From Planctomycetales bacterium (GTDB lineage: Bacteria > Planctomycetota > Phycisphaerae > SM23-33), in assembly GCA_030673005.1 (NCBI GenBank), contig DAOVFI010000062.1, forward strand, positions 1 through 9,871: a stretch of DNA of 9,871 bases, read 5' to 3'. Under the pieces are notes generated by a model. It was not told where the DNA came from, ran no database searches, and saw only the letters and a list, made by a program, of their open reading frames with translations. Numbering within the stretch: position 1 is the stretch's first letter; every line of letters starts with the position of its first letter. A program made the translations under genes and the position numbers. This document shows, piece after piece, positions 1-5,313 of the stretch.

Positions 1-551
1 CAATCGCTATCAGGGCGCTTCAGAAAGACGGGCTTATAAAGCGGGCGATGATCGTCGATCTGGACGTCCACCAGGGCAACGGCTCGGCTGTAATCTTCGC
101 CGGCGACGAGGCCGTCTTTACCTTCTCGATGCACGAAGGCGACATCTATCCGATCCCGAAGGAGAAATCCGACCTCGACGTGGAACTGGCGGCGGGGACG
201 GGCGACGCCGAATATCTCCGCCTGCTGGCGGAGCACCTGCCGAAGGCGATAAAGACCGCCAGGCCCGACATTGTCTTTATCCAGGCCGGCTGCGATACGC
301 TCGCCGGCGATCCGCTGGCAAGGCTTAAAATGACGAGCGACGGAATCGTCCGCCGCGACGCGATGGTGATCGACCGCTGCGCAGCCGAAGGCATTCCCGT
401 AGTAATGTGCCTCGGCGGCGGATACAGTAAGAATGCCTGGCAAGTCCAGTATCGCAGCGTCAAAAGAACGCTCGAAAAATACGGCCTGGTCGGTGGGCGA
501 CCTTACCAGCGGCGCAGACCAACGGGAAAGGAAAAGGCCTATACGAAGTAA
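1..551 (+). CDS. Histone deacetylase/AcuC-family deacetylase (5'-truncated by window edge)
   Basis: This is the C-terminal part of a zinc-dependent arginase/deacetylase-fold enzyme of the histone deacetylase superfamily. Members hydrolyse acyl-lysine or small acylated amines in the cytoplasm. The reading frame is open from the first full codon at position 3 (A-I-R-A-L-Q-K-D-G), so the Met at 48 is internal, not the start. Numbering from that Met, the zinc ligands Asp6 and His8 lie in DVHQGNG. FTFSMHEGDIYP follows at 24-35, then the third zinc ligand Asp83 in AGCDTLAGDP, and the catalytic Tyr126 in LGGGY. The usual GDR after the third ligand reads GDP, as in human HDAC8. The tandem-His motif and N-terminal half lie outside the window. 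The stop codon lies in the left arm of the dyad at 544-596. Family assignment is firm; the substrate cannot be told. Confidence 0.92.
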   Translation, partial: IAIRALQKDGLIKRAMIVDLDVHQGNGSAVIFAGDEAVFTFSMHEGDIYPIPKEKSDLDVELAAGTGDAEYLRLLAEHLPKAIKTARPDIVFIQAGCDTLAGDPLARLKMTSDGIVRRDAMVIDRCAAEGIPVVMCLGGGYSKNAWQVQYRSVKRTLEKYGLVGGRPYQRRRPTGKEKAYTK

Positions 552-596
552 AAGATATTCAGGTTATGCAACCTGCTCATTTATTCTTTTACTTCG
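544..596. repeat. Two-tier inverted repeat over the deacetylase stop codon
   Basis: Perfect 12-bp arms CGAAGTAAAAGA (544-555) and TCTTTTACTTCG (585-596) enclose a second dyad, CAGGTT (560-565) and AACCTG (570-575), with the loop ATGC. The left arm contains the TAA stop of the deacetylase gene. The stem is AT-rich and lacks a following T-run, so it is a weak terminator candidate at best. The right arm runs directly into the heptamer array starting at 593. Confidence 0.7.
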
Positions 597-634
597 AAAT
601 TCGAAATTCCTTGTTCTATATTCAATATTCATCT
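593..634 (+). repeat. Heptamer-periodic array, TTCNNNN units
   Basis: Six consecutive 7-bp units each begin with TTC: TTCGAAA, TTCGAAA, TTCCTTG, TTCTATA, TTCAATA and TTCATCT. The phase is kept while the last four bases vary. The array fills the gap between the deacetylase and DUF4432 genes. It resembles in design the short tandemly repeated heptamers (STRR) known from filamentous cyanobacteria; that comparison is by analogy. Confidence 0.65.
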
Positions 635-640
635 TCTTTT

Positions 641-646
641 TATAAT
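641..646 (+). promoter_or_regulatory. Possible -10 box of the DUF4432 gene
   Basis: A perfect TATAAT lies 38 bases upstream of the chosen ATG at 684. No good -35 stands at 16-18 bases: TTGTTC at 611-616 is 24 bases away and TTCAAT at 621-626 is 14. The region is AT-rich and heptamer-periodic, so a chance match is possible. Confidence 0.3.
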
Positions 647-683
647 TCGTGTTGTCCTGCTAAAACTGGAAGGAGAATTGTCC

Positions 684-1754
684 ATGGCTAAGAAACGAAA
701 GTCCGCCAACGCACGCCGGTACGATCCGGATTTGGTCAGGTTTATCAATCCCGCCCAGGTTGGCGGCATCGAGACGTCCGTTCTGGACGATGGGGCGGGG
801 CGGGGCGTGCGGATAGCATGGGTCAACACCGGCTCGCCGCTGCGGTACAAGGTCCTCATCGACCGCGGCCTTGACATTGCAGATGCGTTTTATTCGTCGC
901 TGTCGCTGTCGTGGCTGAGCCTGACCGGCCCGACTGCTCCGAGCCGGGCGCTGGACAAGGGGTTGGACTGGCTGGGCGGATTTTATGGCGGGCTTGTCTG
1001 CTCCTGCGGCCCGCAGCACGTCGGCGCGCCCGAGACGATCGACGGAATCGACTACGGACTGCACGGTACGCATTCCAATACGCCGGCGCAGATAGAGTCA
1101 ATCTGCCGGCCCGACCCCGCCGCCGAGATCGACACGATGAGCATCACCGGCCTGGTGCGCACCGCGCGTGTCTTCGGACCAAACGTCGAACTGAGGCGGA
1201 CGATCAGCTCGACCCTGGGAGTTCCCGCCATTCACATCCACGACGAGTTCACCAACCGCGGCAACGCGCCCGCACGCCACTGCTGGCTGCTGCACTGCAA
1301 TTTCGGCTGGCCTCTGACTGACAGGGGCACGCGCCTGGTGTTTCGCGGCCCACTCGTCCCACGCGCCGACAGCGTCAAGTGGTTCGTCGATCCGAAACGC
1401 TACAAGTTCGTCCGTTCACCCGTATCGACCCATCGCGGGGCGGATGAGGCCTGTGCATTTATCGACCCTCCGGCGGATAGCGCCGGCCTGTGCCACGTCG
1501 GGATCGTCAACGAGAAACTCTCGCTGGGCGTGGAAATTACTTATCCGCGGAGGCATTTTCCCCGGCTGACCAACTGGCAGCACTTCGGTCCCGGCGGCGA
1601 GTATGTAACGGCCCTGGAGCCGATCAGCGGCGGGATGGGCTGCGGTGCGCCGGCGGGATTGCTACAGCTCGGCGATACAAAGACTTACGACTGCACACTG
1701 ACCGTCATGACCGACCCGAAAGACCTGAAGACCCTTATCCGGAAATGGGGATGA
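684..1754 (+). CDS. DUF4432 family protein (aldose 1-epimerase-like fold)
   Basis: A 356-residue soluble protein without signal peptide, matching DUF4432, a family related to galactose mutarotase (aldose 1-epimerase) that is expected to bind a sugar in a beta-sandwich. Recognisable blocks are LIDRGLDIADAFY (about 58-70), GGLVCSCGPQHVGAP (102-116), GLHGTHSNTPA (125-135), a central H-x-H-D-E-F-T-N-R-G segment, HCNFGWPLTD, and a C-terminal EYVTALEP segment. ATG at 684 is chosen because AGGAGA at 671-676 sits 7 bases before it; a TTG at 678 is in frame but only one base from that Shine-Dalgarno. Length and block order are normal for the family. It follows the deacetylase by 132 bp, across a dyad and heptamer array, so co-transcription is uncertain. 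The actual substrate is unknown. Confidence 0.85.
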   Translation: MAKKRKSANARRYDPDLVRFINPAQVGGIETSVLDDGAGRGVRIAWVNTGSPLRYKVLIDRGLDIADAFYSSLSLSWLSLTGPTAPSRALDKGLDWLGGFYGGLVCSCGPQHVGAPETIDGIDYGLHGTHSNTPAQIESICRPDPAAEIDTMSITGLVRTARVFGPNVELRRTISSTLGVPAIHIHDEFTNRGNAPARHCWLLHCNFGWPLTDRGTRLVFRGPLVPRADSVKWFVDPKRYKFVRSPVSTHRGADEACAFIDPPADSAGLCHVGIVNEKLSLGVEITYPRRHFPRLTNWQHFGPGGEYVTALEPISGGMGCGAPAGLLQLGDTKTYDCTLTVMTDPKDLKTLIRKWG

Positions 1755-1825
1755 GTCTGCCGGCGGAAGGTCCGGGCGGCAAGGGGAGCGGCAAAAAATT
1801 TAAAAAGATTTCTTTCTGTTGACTG

Positions 1826-1853
1826 TTGCTTTTTCCGGTACGTAGTATATAAT
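1826..1853 (+). promoter_or_regulatory. Sigma70-like promoter for a candidate small RNA
   Basis: TTGCTT (1826-1831), a 16-bp spacer and a perfect TATAAT (1848-1853) sit in an AT-rich stretch. TTGACT at 1819-1824 would be 23 bp away, which is too far. No open reading frame with a ribosome-binding site begins downstream. The predicted start near 1860 leads directly into two hairpins and a T-run. Confidence 0.5.
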
Positions 1854-1859
1854 ATGGGT

Positions 1860-1965
1860 TGATAAGAATGTCCGATTGTGTCGGGCTTTTAGACCTTCGG
1901 GCGGCCAGGCGTGAACCCCGGCGAGTCTCCCCCCGCTCGCCACGTGCCTGCCGCCCGCTTTTTTT
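1860..1965 (+). ncRNA. Candidate small structured RNA (~105 nt), unidentified
   Basis: From the predicted start near 1860 the transcript would hold hairpin 1 (GTCCGA 1870-1875 with TCGGGC 1881-1886, including one G-U pair) followed by TTTT. Hairpin 2 then spans 1898-1957 and is followed by seven T at 1959-1965. Hairpin 2 stacks CGGGCGGC/GCCGCCCG (1898-1905/1950-1957), AGGC/GCCT, GTG/CAC and GCGAG/CTCGC. Its apical loop, TCTCCCCCCG (1926-1935), is C-rich. A C-rich exposed loop could pair with Shine-Dalgarno-like GGGGAG targets, as many bacterial regulatory RNAs do; that role is inference. The sequence does not fit 4.5S SRP RNA, 6S RNA or tRNA. The alternative is a plain terminator of the DUF4432 gene with a chance promoter upstream. 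Confidence 0.42.
1898..1965 (+). terminator. Intrinsic terminator (long GC stem plus T-run)
   Basis: The basal stem CGGGCGGC (1898-1905) pairs with GCCGCCCG (1950-1957) and extends upward with one bulged C. The stem is followed by CTTTTTTT up to 1965. It would end plus-strand transcripts from the DUF4432 gene and from the promoter at 1826-1853. Confidence 0.7.
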
Positions 1966-2012
1966 AAGTAGCCCGTAGCCCGTAAATAAACCATTCACAA
2001 ATTCACAACGAC

Positions 2013-2051
2013 GGGTGGCACGGTCAAGTCTTCGACTTGACCGTGCCACCC
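2013..2051. repeat. Palindromic repeat family A, copy 1 (solitary hairpin)
   Basis: A perfect inverted repeat with 18-bp arms (2013-2030 and 2034-2051) and a 3-base TTC loop. The arms are built on GGTGGCACGGTCAAG and its complement. It ends one base before the stop codon of the minus-strand thiE gene, so it is transcribed as that gene's 3' hairpin; no T-run follows on that strand. It is the minimal member of a family with further copies at 3105-3169, 4558-4680 and 5627-5727. Confidence 0.9.
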
Positions 2052-2052
2052 A

Positions 2053-3093
2053 CTATTGATTTGAGGGAAGTTGTTTTTTTATTTCGGCGGCTGCGGATTC
2101 GGGATCGGCGGCGGCGATGACGGCGGAACATACCGCCACGCAGCGTACACCTGCGGCGACGAGTTCGCCGACGTTACCGGCAGTGATTCCGCCGATGGCA
2201 ACGTGGGGCAGCGTTATTTCAGCGACTACTTCCCTGAGGTACGCCGCGCCGGCGATAGGGCCGGCGTCCTTGGTGTCGGTGTCGAACATCGGTCCGACGC
2301 CGATGTAATCGGCCCCGTCGGCGACGGCGGCGCGAGCCTGGGCGATGTTGTGCGTGGAGACCCCGACGATCGCTCCGCCTTCGTCGAGGCATCGGCGGGC
2401 GTCGCAGACAGGCAGGTCGTCCTGACCCATATGGACGCCGTCGGCGCCGACGATCGCGGCGATGTCCGGACGATCGTTGATAATCAGCAGCACGCCGGCG
2501 TCCCGTGTGATTTGCCTCATCCGGCGGGCGTAGGCGAGGAGCTGCCGGTCGGGCATTTCCTTTTCGCGGACCTGGATGCAGTCGGTCCCGCCGGCGATAA
2601 TGGCATGAGCCGTTTCAATCGGATCGGTCCGGCACAGGCGCGAGGTCAGCAGGACGTAGAGTCTTACCTTTTCGAACTTTTCGCCTGTCGCCAGCCGGCG
2701 GAACAACCGCTGCTCGAGCGTGTATGCGGCGTACCGCATCGCTTCAAACTCACCGGCCGTTTCGGGTGCGGCGATTTTGGCGTATTCCTCCAATGTCCGC
2801 AGCGCCTCGGTGAGGCGTTTGCACGCCGCTGAGGCGACATCGGCGGCGTCGGCGCGGTCGGACTCGGTCGCCGAAGTAATCGCAGTACCCACGTCACCGG
2901 GCGTATCCCTGCTCGACAGCAGTGCCCCGTTGGGGAAGCGCCCGAAAACCTCCCGCAGACGGCTTCGCATGTCCTTGGTCGATGATGAAATCGCCGCATC
3001 GTCCAGAATGAAGCGGGCGAAATCTTCAATCACCCGCAGCGCCTCGCGTGCGCGGTTGAAGTTGGCATCCAGAATGCGATAAATTTGTCGCAT
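2053..3093 (-). CDS. thiE: ThiD2-ThiE fusion: thiamine-phosphate synthase
   Basis: A 346-residue cytoplasmic protein. ThiE couples HMP pyrophosphate with the thiazole phosphate to give thiamin phosphate. Residues 1 to about 135 match the ThiD2 domain (ILDANFNRAREALRVIEDF near the start), linked in the literature to HMP/HMP-phosphate kinase activity. Residues about 144-340 are a ThiE barrel with CIQVREK (172-178), INDRPD (205-210), GVHMGQDDLP (219-228), GVSTHN (244-249), GVGPMFDTDTK (265-275) and AIGGIT (299-304). The open frame extends upstream to 3210, but the first 39 codons merely translate a palindromic repeat, so ATG at 3093 is chosen: it opens the conserved domain and has AGGTG close upstream. 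The gene lies 121 bp after glyA on the same strand with no THI-box riboswitch seen, suggesting read-through from glyA. Length fits cyanobacterial-type fused ThiE. Confidence 0.9.
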   Translation of the reverse strand: MRQIYRILDANFNRAREALRVIEDFARFILDDAAISSSTKDMRSRLREVFGRFPNGALLSSRDTPGDVGTAITSATESDRADAADVASAACKRLTEALRTLEEYAKIAAPETAGEFEAMRYAAYTLEQRLFRRLATGEKFEKVRLYVLLTSRLCRTDPIETAHAIIAGGTDCIQVREKEMPDRQLLAYARRMRQITRDAGVLLIINDRPDIAAIVGADGVHMGQDDLPVCDARRCLDEGGAIVGVSTHNIAQARAAVADGADYIGVGPMFDTDTKDAGPIAGAAYLREVVAEITLPHVAIGGITAGNVGELVAAGVRCVAVCSAVIAAADPESAAAEIKKQLPSNQ

Positions 3094-3104
3094 ATTCACC
3101 TGTA

Positions 3105-3169
3105 CCGTGCCACCCAACTTGTGTATCCCACGGCCAAGCCTCACTGCATTCGGCTTGACCGTGCCACCC
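3105..3169. repeat. Palindromic repeat family A, copy 2 (left half degenerate)
   Basis: The right half is an intact hairpin, CACGGCCAAGCC (3129-3140) with GGCTTGACCGTG (3152-3163), followed by CCACCC. Positions 3129-3168 match the right half of the copy at 5688-5727 at 38 of 40 bases by my alignment. The left half lacks the expected opposing arm and instead has CCGTGCCACCC (3105-3115) in the same orientation as the right end. It occupies the gap between glyA and thiE. Confidence 0.8.
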
Positions 3170-3188
3170 GCCGGTTTACTGAAATGCC

Positions 3189-3237
3189 AACGCCAAGTCC
3201 CTAGTCCCAAGTGCCTATTGCCTGTTGCCTATTGCCT
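3189..3237 (-). repeat. Heptamer-periodic array overlapping the glyA 3' end
   Basis: Read on the minus strand there are seven consecutive 7-bp units: AGGCAAT, AGGCAAC, AGGCAAT, AGGCACT, TGGGACT, AGGGACT and TGGCGTT. The first units are translated as the last residues of GlyA (Q-A-I-G-N-R-Q) and supply its TAG stop at 3215-3217. The TGGGACT/AGGGACT units resemble heptamers of cyanobacterial STRR arrays. Confidence 0.7.
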
Positions 3238-4483
3238 GATTCTGGTTCGGTACGGGGAACGCCTCGCACATTTCCAGCACCTTACTGCCGATACGTTCGA
3301 TAATGCTTTCGTCGTCGTGGTTGGTGAGGATTTCGTCGATCCATTGTCCTATCTGTTTCATTTCCGGCTGTTTCATTCCTCGTGTGGTGACGGCGGGTGT
3401 TCCGAAGCGCAGGCCTGATGTCTGCATTGGCGGGCGGGGATCGAACGGAATGACGTTCTTATTTGCCACCAGCCCCGCCGCCGCCAGTGCGCCTGATGCG
3501 TCGTGCCCGTTAAGGTTTTCATCCCGGCTTCGAAGGTCCACGAGCATCAGGTGATTGTCTGTCCCGCCGGTTATGAGTCGCCATCCCTTTTCCATGAGCG
3601 TATCGGCCAGGGCGGCGGCGTTTGCGACGACCTGTGCGGCGTAGTCGGCGAATTCGGGCCTGGCGGCCTCGCACAGCGCGACGGCCTTGGCGAGTATCTG
3701 GTGCATGAAGGGTCCGCCCTGGAGGCCCGGGAAGACGGCTGAATCAATCTTTTTGGCCCATTCGTTCCGGCAGAGGATGATCGCGCTTCGCGGGCCTCGG
3801 AGCGTCTTGTGGGTGGTCGTCGTTACGAATGTGCTGTGCGGAACGGGCGAGGGATGCACCCCGCCGGCGACCAGTCCGGCGATGTGGGCGATGTCGCTGA
3901 GCAGGTAAGCGCCCACCTCCTCGGCGATCCGCCCGAAGGCCTCGAAATCGATTTTTCGCGGATACGCCGAGGCGCCGGCGATGATCATCTTCGGGCGCTC
4001 TTTCAACGCCAGGTCGCGCACGGCGTCCATATCCAGCATTTCGGTCTGTTCGTTAAGGGTATAGAAGACGGCGTTGTAGAAAATTCCCGAATAGTTCAGT
4101 CCCAGCCCGTGCGAGAGGTGCCCGCCGTGCGACAGGTCCATTCCCATGATCGTATCGCCGCCTTTCAGCGCGGCAAGGTACACGGCTATGTTGGCGCTGG
4201 TTCCGCTGTGCGGCTGGACGTTGGCGTGCTCGGCGCCAAAAAGCGCCTTGGCGCGGTCGATGGCGAGTTGCTCGGTCCTGTCGGAAGGTCGGCAGCCGCG
4301 ATAGTAACGATGCGCCGGGTAGCCCTCGGCGTACTTGTCGGTCAGCACCGAGCCGGTCGCCTCCAGCACCGCCGCCGAGGCGTGGTTCTCCGAGGCGATT
4401 AATTCAAGCGTATTGTGCTGCCTGTTACGTTCGTCCTGGAGGATGTCGAACGCTTCCGGGTCGTTTTGGGATAATGCCGTCAT
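3215..4483 (-). CDS. glyA: Serine hydroxymethyltransferase
   Basis: A 422-residue PLP enzyme of the cytoplasm that interconverts serine and glycine with tetrahydrofolate, the main supply of one-carbon units. Visible signatures are LELIASEN (26-33), KYAEGYPAHRYYRGC (50-64), EQLAIDRA (71-78), the PLP-anchoring Lys226 in TTTTHKTLRGPR, LQGGP, and SGLRFGTPAVTTRG near the C-terminus. ATG at 4483 is preferred to ATG at 4495 because GGAGA lies six bases before it; the longer start has no clear Shine-Dalgarno. The final residues (NQAIGNRQ) are read from a heptamer array and are not part of the conserved fold, so the ancestral stop was probably overwritten or displaced. Upstream lies a divergent region with a large palindrome; thiE follows on the same strand. 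Confidence 0.97.
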   Translation of the reverse strand: MTALSQNDPEAFDILQDERNRQHNTLELIASENHASAAVLEATGSVLTDKYAEGYPAHRYYRGCRPSDRTEQLAIDRAKALFGAEHANVQPHSGTSANIAVYLAALKGGDTIMGMDLSHGGHLSHGLGLNYSGIFYNAVFYTLNEQTEMLDMDAVRDLALKERPKMIIAGASAYPRKIDFEAFGRIAEEVGAYLLSDIAHIAGLVAGGVHPSPVPHSTFVTTTTHKTLRGPRSAIILCRNEWAKKIDSAVFPGLQGGPFMHQILAKAVALCEAARPEFADYAAQVVANAAALADTLMEKGWRLITGGTDNHLMLVDLRSRDENLNGHDASGALAAAGLVANKNVIPFDPRPPMQTSGLRFGTPAVTTRGMKQPEMKQIGQWIDEILTNHDDESIIERIGSKVLEMCEAFPVPNQNQAIGNRQ

Positions 4484-4557
4484 GTTTTTCTCCATCCGTG
4501 AAAAGCAATTTTCCGTTGCCGTAGTATTTCGTAACGGCTGATTTGACGTTCAGGGGG

Positions 4558-4680
4558 GGGTGGCACGGTCAAGTGAAACGCATGCGGAAAGCAGGCGTTT
4601 CGCTTGGCCGTGGCGTCGCCCGTCCACGGCCAAGCAAGGTTGAGGATAAAGCGCCTCAACCTCACTTGACCGTGCCACCC
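4558..4680. repeat. Palindromic repeat family A, copy 3 (four-stem cloverleaf)
   Basis: Perfect 18-bp outer arms (4558-4575 and 4663-4680) enclose three hairpins. The first is AAACGC (4576-4581) with GCGTTT (4595-4600), plus an inner TGC/GCA. The second is GCTTGGCCGTGG (4602-4613) with CCACGGCCAAGC (4624-4635). The third is AGGTTGAGG (4637-4645) with CCTCAACCT (4654-4662). Almost no base at the junction is left unpaired. It sits between the divergent starts of glyA and the thioredoxin-fold gene, upstream of both. Confidence 0.92.
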
Positions 4681-4788
4681 GACCCAGGGCGTAAATATAC
4701 CCCCGCCGGTCTGCTGACGCAAGTTGTGCTGTACCTGCTGCCGGTAAAGGATTATACTCCTCGGCGACATGTTAGGGAGATTCCGCAG

Positions 4789-5313
4789 ATGGACCAGACA
4801 AGTCAAAAACCTCCCGGCGGGAAAGGTCGGAAGTCCCCGGCCGATCGCTGGGTCAAGCGCGGCTTTTTGCTTGCGATCCTGCTGGCTGTCGCGATTGTCC
4901 TGTACATACAATATCGTGGCCCGATGCTGGGCTGGCCCGGCGACCTGGACGAAGTCCTGACCAAAGCGAAGGCGGAAAACCGCCATATCGTCGTTTTCGT
5001 GCGAACCTTTCCCGTCAGCACAACCGGAAAGCGGATGGTTCAGACGACGCTTGCCCAGAAAAAGAACATCGAATCGCTGAAAAAAGGCGGATTTCTCCTG
5101 GCGGAGGTCCGCCTGGACAGTTCGGCCGCATGGGCGAAGAAGTACGGCGTTACGAAGACCCCGACGATGCTCCTGATCGCGCCGGACGGGGAGAAATTTC
5201 ACAAGGCCGAGGGAATGATCGGGGAGATTGACTTCCGCAAGAACTTTCTCCATGCCTTGTCGCAAAAATCAGTATCGAACTCCACCGCGTCAGGACCCGC
5301 GAGCCGGCCTTGA
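4789..5313 (+). CDS. Membrane-anchored thioredoxin-fold protein lacking cysteines
   Basis: A 174-residue protein with a short basic N-terminus, one hydrophobic segment at about 25-42 (FLLAILLAVAIVLYIQY) and a C-terminal thioredoxin-like domain at about 54-158, presumably periplasmic. The domain keeps the cis-proline strand (TPTMLLIAPDG, 124-134) and the usual order of strands and helices. The CxxC redox site is replaced by F-P-V-S-T-T-G near 74-80, and the whole protein has no cysteine, so disulfide chemistry is excluded; a binding or scaffold role is inference. ATG at 4789 is chosen because GGGAGA (4775-4780) lies 8 bases before it and a TATACT -10-like box is at 4753-4758. The frame is open back to 4543 only because the palindrome there lacks stops. 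Its 3' end overlaps the convergent glycosyltransferase gene by 24 bp. Confidence 0.8.
   Translation: MDQTSQKPPGGKGRKSPADRWVKRGFLLAILLAVAIVLYIQYRGPMLGWPGDLDEVLTKAKAENRHIVVFVRTFPVSTTGKRMVQTTLAQKKNIESLKKGGFLLAEVRLDSSAAWAKKYGVTKTPTMLLIAPDGEKFHKAEGMIGEIDFRKNFLHALSQKSVSNSTASGPASRP

Noticed and set aside
544..596. An intrinsic terminator for the deacetylase gene
   Set aside because: The 12-bp stem is AT-rich and is followed by AAATTCGAAATT, not a T-run; it is kept only as an inverted repeat.
1860..1965. 4.5S SRP RNA, 6S RNA or a known riboswitch
   Set aside because: The GGAAGCAGCC-type SRP loop is absent, the length is too short for 6S RNA, no riboswitch core motif is seen, and no gene in the correct orientation follows.
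2071..2832. A 253-codon plus-strand open frame opposite thiE
   Set aside because: It is Gly/Asp-rich shadow sequence antisense to a clearly conserved ThiE domain, with no ribosome-binding site and no recognisable motif.
3094..3214. A TPP riboswitch in front of thiE
   Set aside because: No CTGAGA-type THI-box core is present; the interval is filled by the palindromic repeat and the end of a heptamer array.
4558..4680. The cloverleaf as a tRNA or tRNA-like gene
   Set aside because: The outer stem is 18 bp, the arms do not have tRNA proportions, and no T-loop GTTC or CCA-side signature is present.
4543..4788. N-terminal extension of the thioredoxin-fold gene to an ATG at 4543
   Set aside because: Most of it translates the palindrome at 4558-4680. 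A good Shine-Dalgarno and the basic-plus-hydrophobic N-terminus begin at the ATG at 4789.
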